From positions 1-10,378 of the forward strand of contig CAMOEO010000084.1 in the NCBI GenBank assembly GCA_946612175.1: a DNA stretch of 10,378 nt. Reading direction: 5' to 3'. The stretch's first letter is position 1, and each line of letters opens with the position of its first letter. Shown here piece after piece: positions 1 to 7,657 of this stretch. The notes beneath the pieces are model-generated. The model was not told where the DNA came from. It was given only the letters and a program-made list of their open reading frames with translations, and did not search any database. A program made the position numbers and the translations under genes. This DNA comes from an uncultured Verrucomicrobiota bacterium (GTDB taxonomy: Bacteria; Verrucomicrobiota; Kiritimatiellia; RFP12; UBA3636).

Positions 1-1
1 C

Positions 2-2200
2 ACCGCCAGCGCGAACGCCCCGACCGCCCTTTCGGGTCGCAGCGGCGAAGGCGACTCCTTCATCGAGTCGGACGGCTCGCTCTACAGCGTCATCGACACG
101 CGCTATTTCCCCAGCGGCAAGACGAAAGTCGAGGTCGACTTCCAGTTCGCGCGAAACGCCGGGAGCAAGGACTGCCTCTTGGGCAACTACGGCAGCACGT
201 ACACCGTGCTCGTCTATGCGCCGAACGGCGGCAACTTCAACCTGGAGGCGAAGGATGGAGGTCACGCGACGCTCGCGCTGTCCAATACGGTGAAGTCAGA
301 CACCGCCCGCCACACGGCCGTCATCGACGCGCCCGACAGGCACGTCGCGCTCTACGACGCCGACGGCGGGCTGCAGGGCGAGGCGGACTTTCCGCAGACA
401 TCGGCCTGGTCTCAAAACAACACTGCGAACTGGCCCTTGACGCTCTTCGGCTCGGCGTACAATTCCGCCTACGGCAAGACGCGGCAGAACGCCGTCGCGC
501 GCATCTTCAGCGTAAAGATCTCGGAATCGGACGACAACGGCGCGACCTACACGCCCGTCCACACCTTCCTGCCGTGCGTGAAGGGCGGCATTCCGGGCTT
601 CCTCGACGAGGTGACCGAAGCGTTCGTTTCCGGCGGAAACCTCGTCGCCGGCGGCGCGGTCCGGGAGATCGACGACGACCCCTACGTCGCGAGCCCCGAC
701 GGCGGGTGCCTCTTCGACACGGGCTGCTACGTGACAAGCAACACGTGCGTCGAAATCGACTACATGCCGCTCGTCCAGCAGGCGAACCAGCAATTCCCGT
801 TCGAGGCGGGGGCGCGCGACGGAACGCGCATGTTCATGCGCACCTACGCCAACGGCGGCGCCGGAACCGGCGACATCGCCTATTTCTGCGGAAACACGGA
901 CAACATTTCGCTTGAAGTTCCCTTCTCGCCAAACGTCCGCCGCGTGTTGACGCTCGACGCCTACCATCTCAAGGTCAAGGTGGAGACGTCCGGAAAAACC
1001 GTCCGTGACGGCCCGATTTCGTCCGCAGGCCGCGTTCCGGGAACCTCTGCCTCGACGCTGAAGATCTTCAGCAACGCCGCCGCGAACGACCACTACACGA
1101 AGGGCCGTCTCTACGGCTTCAGGATTTACGAGGAAGGCGAGCTCGTGCGCGACTACGTTCCAATCTGCCAGGGCGGGACGTATGCGCTCGTGGACAAGGT
1201 GGCCGGCAAGGTCCTCGCGAAGGCCGCCAGCTCCGCCGCGTTCGCGGGATTCACCGGCAACACGGCCCTGAACGACGCCTTCTTCGCCGCGCCGATGCGC
1301 GCCGAGGACGCCTACCTCGAGTCGGACGGCACGCAGGGCGTCAACCTCGGCTATCTCACGACGCCGAACACGCGCTACGAGATCGACTACCAGCTTACGG
1401 AAATCGTCGGCCAGAGCCGCCCCTTCGGCGAGGCGACGAGCGCCCTCAGCGCCGAGCTCTACCTCCAGGGCAGCGCGACCGGCTCCGGCAACGTGGCCTT
1501 CGGCGTGGGCGACTCGTGGAGGGGGCAGTACACGAACACCGGGGCGGATCTGGAGCGCCACGTCGCCGTCCTCGACCTGGCCAACCGCGAGTGCGGCTAT
1601 TCCGGCTACGGCCTCCTCGCGTTCTCCGGCGAAACCGTCTGCTCGAAGACCGCCACGTTCCCGATGTGGCTCTTCGCGAAGGGGACGAACGCCGACGGCG
1701 GGCATTCGAACCGCACGAAGATGCGCCTCTACGCCTTCCGCATCTACGAGGCGGGCACGCTCGTCCACGAGTATCTGCCCTACAAGGTCGGCGACACCGT
1801 CGGCCTCTACGACACGATGACGGGGGAGGTGAAGACGAGCAGCGTGGACGGCGGCAACGCCTTCACCTGCGGCGGCGGGCTGGGCTACGGCAAGTTCGCC
1901 GGGGCCCTCACGAGCCTCGTTGTCGCACCCGCCGACACCCTGGTCGGCGTGAACCGCGTGAAGACGCTCTCGGCCTACGCCCCGGGCGCGGTGGCCTATG
2001 TCTGGACGCGCGACGGGGAGCCTCTCGAAGGCGTCGTCGGCGAGACCTGCGACGTGGCGTGGGAAAAGCCCTCCCGCGCCGGTACGCCCGTCTACGCCGT
2101 CACCCCGGTCTTTGCCAAGGGCGGCGAAACGGTCTACGGCGACACCGCCACGGCCGAAGTGACCATGGCCCCTGCGGCATTCGTTCTTGTGGTACGGTAG
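2..2200 (+). CDS. Large secreted/surface protein with three LamG-like repeats (5' end missing)
   Basis: The frame is open from base 2, so the gene starts outside the window; the TTG at 179 is internal, and 732 residues are visible. Three copies of a roughly 200-residue module are seen. Each opens with a motif like YLESDGTQGVNLGY followed by an 'EIDY'-type strand (residues about 20, 228 and 438). Each closes with an 'LYGFRIYEEG...YVPI..GG' type segment and a 'LYD..TGEV' turn (about 188, 385 and 591). This is the pattern of LamG/concanavalin-like beta-sandwich domains common in secreted PVC proteins. Residues about 637-728 look like an Ig-like domain ('YVWTRDGEPLEG'). The protein ends in AAFVLVVR with no visible sortase or PEP-CTERM anchor. 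A role in glycan or surface binding is inferred; no catalytic residues are recognised. The next gene begins 21 bases after the stop. Confidence 0.8.
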   Translation, partial: TASANAPTALSGRSGEGDSFIESDGSLYSVIDTRYFPSGKTKVEVDFQFARNAGSKDCLLGNYGSTYTVLVYAPNGGNFNLEAKDGGHATLALSNTVKSDTARHTAVIDAPDRHVALYDADGGLQGEADFPQTSAWSQNNTANWPLTLFGSAYNSAYGKTRQNAVARIFSVKISESDDNGATYTPVHTFLPCVKGGIPGFLDEVTEAFVSGGNLVAGGAVREIDDDPYVASPDGGCLFDTGCYVTSNTCVEIDYMPLVQQANQQFPFEAGARDGTRMFMRTYANGGAGTGDIAYFCGNTDNISLEVPFSPNVRRVLTLDAYHLKVKVETSGKTVRDGPISSAGRVPGTSASTLKIFSNAAANDHYTKGRLYGFRIYEEGELVRDYVPICQGGTYALVDKVAGKVLAKAASSAAFAGFTGNTALNDAFFAAPMRAEDAYLESDGTQGVNLGYLTTPNTRYEIDYQLTEIVGQSRPFGEATSALSAELYLQGSATGSGNVAFGVGDSWRGQYTNTGADLERHVAVLDLANRECGYSGYGLLAFSGETVCSKTATFPMWLFAKGTNADGGHSNRTKMRLYAFRIYEAGTLVHEYLPYKVGDTVGLYDTMTGEVKTSSVDGGNAFTCGGGLGYGKFAGALTSLVVAPADTLVGVNRVKTLSAYAPGAVAYVWTRDGEPLEGVVGETCDVAWEKPSRAGTPVYAVTPVFAKGGETVYGDTATAEVTMAPAAFVLVVR

Positions 2201-2203
2201 AAT
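2198..2203 (+). promoter_or_regulatory. Possible -10 box overlapping the stop codon of the upstream gene
   Basis: TAGAAT (one mismatch to TATAAT) overlaps the TAG stop of the LamG-like gene and lies 18 bases before the ATG at 2222. No good -35 hexamer and no TGn extension are seen, so the call is weak. If it is real, the glycosidase mRNA would have a leader of about 11 nt. The alternative is co-transcription with the upstream gene across the 21-base gap. Confidence 0.25.
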
Positions 2204-2221
2204 CCGAACCCCGAAAGCGAC

Positions 2222-5200
2222 ATGAACACACGCCATCTCCTCGCGGCGGCGGCACTCGCCGCCGCACTCCCCGCGCCCGCCTTCGTTCCTCCCGTGGATT
2301 CCCGCGACGGCGTGACGGCGCGCTTCATCGGTCTGGAGGAAATCTCCAGCGACGCCAACGGTGTCCAATGCGCCCGTCGCGACGCCTCCGCCCCGTTCGA
2401 GATCCGGCTCGACCTGGCCAACGCGACGGACGCGCCCGTCTCCGGCGAGCTGCGCATGTGGCTGGCCGACGATTGGGAGCTCGCCGGCGAGGCGACCCGC
2501 CGCGCCACGCTGCCGCCCCATTCCACGAACACCTTCTTCGCCACCGCGATTCCCCGGCCGGGCCGCGTGCTTCCGGCGCTCTATCCGGTCCACGCCTCCT
2601 TCGCCATGCCCGGCGGCGATCCGCTCCACCCGATTGCGGTCTTCGAGGCGCGCGAAGCCGTTGCGGACGCTCCGTCCGCAGCGGCCGAAGCGAATGCGCT
2701 TCCCATCCGCCTGGCGCTACTTCCCGGCTCGGCCTTCTCGCAGCTGCCCGGCGCCGACCCGAAGCCGATCGCGGAGGACCGCAAGACCGGCGCCTTCTTC
2801 CACCGCGGCTGGTACGCCGCGGACGGCGACGTGCGCTTCGGCTTCTTCAGCCAGCCGCCCTGGCGCACGGGCGGCGGCTTCGGCTGGCGCGACGTCCCGG
2901 TCGCGCTGCCGAAGACCGCGCGGCTCACGCTTCGTCTCTCGGCCGCGATCCGCGCGCCGCTTCGGGCAGGGGAGGGGAGGAGCGACGGCGCCGACTACAA
3001 GGTCTTCGTCGTGGACGAAGCCGGCCGTGCCACCGAGGTCTATTCGGCCTTCGTGAAATCGTCGTCCTGGACCGACGGCACGGCGGACCTCACGCCCTGG
3101 GCCGGCCGGAAGGTGACGATCCGCCTGTGGAACGGCTGCGGCCCCGCCAACGACCCCAACTACGACCGCTGCCTCTGGGGAGACGTGGGCATCTGCGCGG
3201 ACGAGGCGGATCCGGCTCCCGACGCGTCCGCGCCGGACGCGGGTGCGGGCGCGGAGCCCCCGTCCGTTGCCTTCCCGCTCTCCGTGCGCGGCGAATCCTG
3301 GACCGCCTCCTTCACGCCCGGCCCTTCCGGCCTCCTCGACGGCGCGCTTTCCTTCACCGACGGCGAGCGCACTCTCTCCTTCCGTGGCTTCACCTGCGCG
3401 ATCGACGACGTCATGGTGGGCACCGGCCCGCTCGACGCGCGCTGCACCGGCTGCGAGGTTCGGCGCGACGACGGAAACGTCGTCGTCTCCCACCGCATCG
3501 ACCTCCGCGACGGCCGCACCGTCCTCGCCCGCGCCACGCTCCGCGCCGACGGCCCCGCGCTGCGCGTCCGCTGGGACATGCCCGGCGCGGTGCGCGGCGA
3601 CCGCGGCTCGCCGCGCTTCACGCGCCTCGGCATCGGCCCCGGCTCGCTGCCCGCCGCCCGCGCCTACATGAGCTTCGGCAACGTCCTGGAGGAGCCGCGC
3701 TCCTTCGAGCTCACCGACGGGCTCTTCCGCAACCTGGCGAGCCACGCCGGCGCCGACTACGCCAACGGCGCCTCGCTCTGCCAGGCGGCCGACACCCTCC
3801 CCCGGATCGTCTGCCGGCGCGACTCGAACGTCTTCGCCGTCGAGACGTGCGGCGACGCGACGCTCTCCTTCGTCCCGTCCGCGCGCGGGGCCTTCGCCGC
3901 CGCTCGCGCCTGGCGCGATGTCGCCGGCCACCGACCCGGCGCCGGCTGGCGCGAGGCCGCCACGCGCATGTGCCTCGACCAGTGGGGCGGCCCCACGGCC
4001 GGGTTCGCCAAGGCCGCCGCCGCGCTCGACACGCTCGCGAAGTACGGCGTCACCAACGCCGTCTATGTCCGCCACGTCTGGCAGCGCTGGGGCTTCGACT
4101 ACCGCCTCCCCGAAATCTGGCCCCTGGACAACCGGCAGCCGCACGGTTCGCAAAAGGTCTTCCTCGACCTGGTCGCGACCGCCCGGCGCCACGGCATCCT
4201 CTTCGTCCCGCACGACAACTACATCGACCACTACCCGGACGCCGCCGGCTTTTCCTACGACGACACCGTCTTCGACGAAACCGGCGCACCGGTCAAGGCG
4301 TGGTTCAACTCCAACAAGGGCAAGCGGGCGCAGAGCTACCGCTGGGCGCCGGACGCCTTCCTCCCCGCGCTGCGCGCCAACGCCGCCGCGCTCCGGGACG
4401 GCTTCGCGCCGGACGGCATCTTCCTCGACGTCTTCTCCAACATGGCGCCCTTCGACGGATACGACCGCTCCGGTCGCTTCCACGGCCGCGCCGAGACCCG
4501 CGCCGCGTGGGCGGAGGCCTTCGACGAATACCGGCGCATCCTCGGCACCAACGCCGTCACGATCGGGGAAGCCGGGCACGACGCCCTGATCGGGCACCTC
4601 GACGCCGGGCAGCCCGACCACTTCACGCCCGGGCGGTGGATGGACCGGAGCGCCTACGCCGATTCCGAGCGCGTCCCGTGGCAGGACGCCGTGACGCACG
4701 GCTCGTTCGTCCTCTACGGCGGCGGGCTGGGCTGGCGCTACGCCTCCGACAGCCCCGAGCGCGGCCCCCACACCGCCTCCAGGGGTTCCAGCTCCGACAG
4801 CTACCTCTGCACCACCGTCATGGGCGGGCGCACGCCGTCCTACGACTTCGACCCGTTCGACCTGCGCGCCGTCGACGCCTGGTGGCTGCTCGGCCCCGTT
4901 TCCCGCCACCTGGCGCTCTCGTCCTTCGAGGCCTTCGACTTCGAAGGCTCGATCCACCGCCAGCACGCCGTCTTCGCCGGCGGCGAAGGCGGCGGCGGGC
5001 AGGTGTGGGTGAACCGCGCCGGCGACCCATGGCAGGCGGCGGGGTGGACGCTTCCGAAGGACGGCTTCTACGCCGAGACGCCGGACGCGTGCGCCGGCAT
5101 CGTCGCGATCGACGGCCGCCGCTGCGCGTTCTCCGCGTCCGGCGGCGCGGTCTTCGCCGACGGCCGCCCCGACCGCAACGACGGCACCGGCCCCGCCGAC

Positions 5201-5503
5201 GCCGCGAACGCGACGGCTCTCGCCGACTTCGCGCCGCTCGGCATCAAGACCGACGGCGCGTTCCGCCTCGAACGCGACGGCGACAGGGCCCTTCTCCTGA
5301 CCCCGATCCCCGACATGGGCCGCCCCTTCCGCGCCGAACTCGACCTCGCCGGTCTTGCACCCGGCGCTCCTGCGCCGACCGTCTCCGCCGTGGAGCCGGT
5401 CGAGCCCGCCCCCGGCGCCGCCCGTCCGGACTGGAGGCAGACGGGCGCGATCCTCTCGCTCGCCGTCGACGCGAAGTCCTTCGCCTACCGCGTGTCCTTC
5501 TGA
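2222..5503 (+). CDS. Secreted multidomain glycoside hydrolase-like enzyme (TIM barrel; GH101/GH129/DUF5696-type architecture)
   Basis: This 1,093-residue protein has a signal peptide (MNTRHLL, then Ala/Leu-rich, likely cut after PAPA at residue 20). A beta-rich domain follows at about 30-150. A jelly-roll, CBM-like region at about 190-325 contains ADLTPWAGRKVTIRLW and LWGDVGI. A mutarotase-like beta domain spans about 345-575 and a (beta/alpha)8-like barrel about 580-860. A C-terminal beta region includes 'WTLPKDGFYAETPDACAGIV'. Barrel landmarks are CLDQWGG (D586), RHVWQRWGFDYRLPEIWPL, VPHDNYIDHYPD, GIFLDVFSN (D736, at the end of a strand) and TIGEAGHDAL (E783). D736 and E783 are the best candidates for nucleophile and acid/base, by analogy with retaining barrel glycosidases; this is inference. 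The family is not settled: GH101-like endo-alpha-N-acetylgalactosaminidases, GH129, DUF5696 and DUF6259 are all candidates. The start is fixed by the signal peptide and no strong Shine-Dalgarno is present. It lies 52 bases before an O-acetylesterase gene, which supports a role in glycan breakdown outside the cytoplasm. Confidence 0.75.
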   Translation: MNTRHLLAAAALAAALPAPAFVPPVDSRDGVTARFIGLEEISSDANGVQCARRDASAPFEIRLDLANATDAPVSGELRMWLADDWELAGEATRRATLPPHSTNTFFATAIPRPGRVLPALYPVHASFAMPGGDPLHPIAVFEAREAVADAPSAAAEANALPIRLALLPGSAFSQLPGADPKPIAEDRKTGAFFHRGWYAADGDVRFGFFSQPPWRTGGGFGWRDVPVALPKTARLTLRLSAAIRAPLRAGEGRSDGADYKVFVVDEAGRATEVYSAFVKSSSWTDGTADLTPWAGRKVTIRLWNGCGPANDPNYDRCLWGDVGICADEADPAPDASAPDAGAGAEPPSVAFPLSVRGESWTASFTPGPSGLLDGALSFTDGERTLSFRGFTCAIDDVMVGTGPLDARCTGCEVRRDDGNVVVSHRIDLRDGRTVLARATLRADGPALRVRWDMPGAVRGDRGSPRFTRLGIGPGSLPAARAYMSFGNVLEEPRSFELTDGLFRNLASHAGADYANGASLCQAADTLPRIVCRRDSNVFAVETCGDATLSFVPSARGAFAAARAWRDVAGHRPGAGWREAATRMCLDQWGGPTAGFAKAAAALDTLAKYGVTNAVYVRHVWQRWGFDYRLPEIWPLDNRQPHGSQKVFLDLVATARRHGILFVPHDNYIDHYPDAAGFSYDDTVFDETGAPVKAWFNSNKGKRAQSYRWAPDAFLPALRANAAALRDGFAPDGIFLDVFSNMAPFDGYDRSGRFHGRAETRAAWAEAFDEYRRILGTNAVTIGEAGHDALIGHLDAGQPDHFTPGRWMDRSAYADSERVPWQDAVTHGSFVLYGGGLGWRYASDSPERGPHTASRGSSSDSYLCTTVMGGRTPSYDFDPFDLRAVDAWWLLGPVSRHLALSSFEAFDFEGSIHRQHAVFAGGEGGGGQVWVNRAGDPWQAAGWTLPKDGFYAETPDACAGIVAIDGRRCAFSASGGAVFADGRPDRNDGTGPADAANATALADFAPLGIKTDGAFRLERDGDRALLLTPIPDMGRPFRAELDLAGLAPGAPAPTVSAVEPVEPAPGAARPDWRQTGAILSLAVDAKSFAYRVSF

Positions 5504-5519
5504 TTTCGCCGCGCCGCCG

Positions 5520-5548
5520 TTTCCTCTCGCCGGCATTTCTGCTACAAT
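5520..5548 (+). promoter_or_regulatory. Extended -10 promoter for the esterase gene, likely leaderless
   Basis: TGC-TACAAT has its hexamer at 5543-5548 and TGn at 5540-5542, a strong extended -10. A weak -35-like TTTCCT is at 5520-5525 with a 17-bp spacer. Only 7 bases separate the -10 from the ATG at 5556, so initiation at the usual distance would begin at or next to the start codon. No Shine-Dalgarno is seen before the ATG (ATCCCCCGC). Confidence 0.6.
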
Positions 5549-5555
5549 CCCCCGC

Positions 5556-7577
5556 ATGAACAAAACAACGCCCCTCCTCTTCCTCCTCGCGGCGCTGGCC
5601 GCGGCGTCCGCCACGGCGGTCGAGCTGCCGCACATCTTCGGCGACAACATGGTCCTGCAGCGCGGGCAGCGCGTCCCCGTGTGGGGCACCGGCGCGCCCG
5701 GCGAGACGGTCGAGGTCCGCTTCGCGGGGCAGACGGCGCAGGCGCGCGTCGGCGACGACGGCGCGTGGCGCGTGGACCTGCGGCCGCTCGAGGCGAGCGC
5801 CGAGGGCGCGGAGTTCCGCGTCCTCGGCGCCAACGAGATCGTCTACACCAACGTCGTGGTCGGCGAAGTGTGGTTCTGCTCCGGGCAGAGCAACATGGAG
5901 TATCCCGTCGACGGCTGGCGCCGGATGAAGGACGCCGACGCGGAGCTCGCCGCGGCGAACCATCCGCTGCTCCGCCACTTCCGGGTCGCGCACAAGACCG
6001 CCGACGCCCCGCTCGGCGACGTGTCCGGCCAATGGGTCGAGACGACGCCGTCGACCATCAAGCTCCAGAGCGCGGTCGCCTACACGTTCGGCGAAACGCT
6101 GATGAAGGAGCTCGGCGTCCCCGTCGGCCTCATCAACTCCTCCTGGGGCGGCTCGCGCATCGAGCCCTGGACGCCGGCGGCCCACCCGGACGACCTCTGG
6201 CTCCTGCAGCACCTCCGCGAATGGGGCGCCCCCCGCGACGTGCCGACCGCCCTCTGGAACGGCATGGTCGCGGGCCTCGTCCCGTTCGCGATCAAGGGCG
6301 CGATCTGGTACCAGGGCTGCGCCAACCGGAACGACGGCGCCGCCTACCTCGACAAGACCGTCGCGCTCGTCCGCGGCTGGCGCCGCGAGTGGGGGCAGGG
6401 CGACTTCCCGTATTTCCTTGTGCAGCTCGCCCCCTACAAGTACGGCGAGCCCGACGGCACGACGCTCGCCGTGTTCCAGGAGACGCAGGCGCGCGTTCCG
6501 GACGTCGTCCCGAACAGCGGCTACACCGTGATCAACGACGTCGGCGACCCCGACGACATCCACCCCACCGACAAGCGCACGGTCGGGATGCGCGTGGCGG
6601 ACCAGGTGCTCGACCGCGTCTACGGGCGGTTCGTGCGGCCGTGGAAGACGCCCGTCGCCACGGGCATGACGGTCGAGGGCGGCCGGGTGCGCGTCGCCTT
6701 CGAGAACGCCGACGGCCTCGCGACGCGCGACGGCGCGGCCCCGACCTGCTTCGAGCTGCGCGACATCGCCGGCGCCTGGGTGCCCGCCACGGCCGCCATC
6801 GAGGGCCCCGCCGTCGTCCTCTCCGCCGACGGCGTGGAGGATCCAATCGGCGTCCGCTTCGCCGCCCACAACGCCTCCACGCCCAACCTGGTAAACGGCG
6901 CCGGCCTTCCCGCGGGCCCGTTCCGCCTCGGCGTGCCGTGCCCGCTCGGCGCGGCCGAAAAGATCCCCGTGGCCGACGGCTTCACGTGCATCCAGCGCTA
7001 CGACATCCCCGTGAACGGCAACCTTTCGAAAAGCCGGCCCCAGGCCACGGCCCCGACCGGGAGCGTCGCGCGCGTCGGCTACCTGCTCGAGCTGCAGGAC
7101 AAGGACGGCGACACCTCGTTCGTCTTCGCCGACTTCGACGCCTTCTCGCCCGACGCCGCCGCGCTCGTCCTGCGCGGCGACGCGCGGATGCCGGACGTCC
7201 GCGCCGCGGTCGCCGGCCTCCGCGTCCGGACGAACACCGCGCTGAAGACGCCGGACGGCACCGGCGCCGGCTTCGTCGAATTCTACGGCAGCAACTACGG
7301 CCGGGGCACGCAGCCCTCGCCCGCCGGCGGCGACCCGCAGAAATACGACTTCAACGACACGCCGCAGCCCGGGTCCTCGACCGGCCCCGGCTACGGCTGC
7401 CTCCAGGTCCACGACCTCGCGTCCAAGACCACCGTCCTCGCGTTCAACCACTTCAACGGCACCGGCGCGCCGTGCGACGTCGGCATCGGCAAGGCCCCCG
7501 GCGAGCATCCGGACTGGACCTTCGCCGCCAACGCCGGCGCCTACAAGGCCCGGCGGATCTCCGTCTGGGTGAAGTAA
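5556..7577 (+). CDS. Secreted sialate O-acetylesterase-family (SASA/SGNH) esterase with C-terminal accessory module
   Basis: This 673-residue secreted serine esterase would remove O-acetyl groups from sugars. The signal peptide is MNKTTPLLFLL..., likely cut after ATA (residue 21). The N-terminal Ig-like strand pattern (LPHIFGDNMVLQRGQRVPVW) is typical of the family. SGNH landmarks are EVWFCSGQSNMEYPV with nucleophile S112, NSSWGGSRIEPW (194-), IWYQGCANRND (W251-) and DDIHPTDKRT, giving the D333xxH336 pair. The family's common WYQGESN is WYQGCAN here, which I regard as a subfamily variant and not damage. A beta domain ends near NLVNGAGLPAGPFR. A module of about 195 residues (about 478-673) starts at RYDIPVNGNL and carries YDFNDTP, YGCLQVHDL and GEHPDWTFAANAGAYKARRI. 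Similar ends occur, from memory, on secreted PVC proteins. The family also includes plant-polysaccharide acetylesterases, so sialic acid is not proven as substrate. The start is chosen by the signal peptide and the leaderless promoter; upstream in-frame codons are rejected. Confidence 0.88.
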   Translation: MNKTTPLLFLLAALAAASATAVELPHIFGDNMVLQRGQRVPVWGTGAPGETVEVRFAGQTAQARVGDDGAWRVDLRPLEASAEGAEFRVLGANEIVYTNVVVGEVWFCSGQSNMEYPVDGWRRMKDADAELAAANHPLLRHFRVAHKTADAPLGDVSGQWVETTPSTIKLQSAVAYTFGETLMKELGVPVGLINSSWGGSRIEPWTPAAHPDDLWLLQHLREWGAPRDVPTALWNGMVAGLVPFAIKGAIWYQGCANRNDGAAYLDKTVALVRGWRREWGQGDFPYFLVQLAPYKYGEPDGTTLAVFQETQARVPDVVPNSGYTVINDVGDPDDIHPTDKRTVGMRVADQVLDRVYGRFVRPWKTPVATGMTVEGGRVRVAFENADGLATRDGAAPTCFELRDIAGAWVPATAAIEGPAVVLSADGVEDPIGVRFAAHNASTPNLVNGAGLPAGPFRLGVPCPLGAAEKIPVADGFTCIQRYDIPVNGNLSKSRPQATAPTGSVARVGYLLELQDKDGDTSFVFADFDAFSPDAAALVLRGDARMPDVRAAVAGLRVRTNTALKTPDGTGAGFVEFYGSNYGRGTQPSPAGGDPQKYDFNDTPQPGSSTGPGYGCLQVHDLASKTTVLAFNHFNGTGAPCDVGIGKAPGEHPDWTFAANAGAYKARRISVWVK

Positions 7578-7644
7578 AGCGCCCGCGCGGGGCGGCGCGG
7601 CGCGCCTACAGGACGTCCGCTCGTCAATCCGACCTCTTGAAGAT

Positions 7645-7652
7645 GGAAAGGA
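7645..7652 (+). promoter_or_regulatory. Shine-Dalgarno site deciding the DUF4380 gene start
   Basis: GGAAAGGA ends 5 bases before the ATG at 7658 and is the best ribosome binding site in the window. It favours 7658 over the in-frame ATG at 7643, which has no comparable site. It also contrasts with the esterase and regulator genes, which have none. Confidence 0.6.
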
Positions 7653-7657
7653 CTCGC

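Noticed and set aside
1516..5559. Long plus-strand open frame overlapping the glycosidase gene
   Set aside because: Its translation is extremely Arg/Pro-rich and featureless, and it spans two recognised genes in another frame.
2717..5833. Very long minus-strand open frame (1,038 codons) opposite the glycosidase and esterase genes, and similar ones at 296-2629, 5244-7664 and 8539-10278
   Set aside because: These are expected in GC-rich genes with strong third-position bias. Their translations are low-complexity Ala/Arg/Gly/Val-rich with no domains, while the opposite strand carries clear protein families.
6306..6335. WYQGCAN in place of WYQGESN in the esterase as a sign of inactivation
   Set aside because: The Gly and Asn expected to serve the oxyanion hole are kept, S112, D333 and H336 are present, and I recall WYQGC variants in related esterases.
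7578..7612. GC-rich inverted segments after the esterase stop as a terminator
   Set aside because: Pairing is short and ambiguous, there is no T-tract, and the next gene follows within 80 bases with a good ribosome site.
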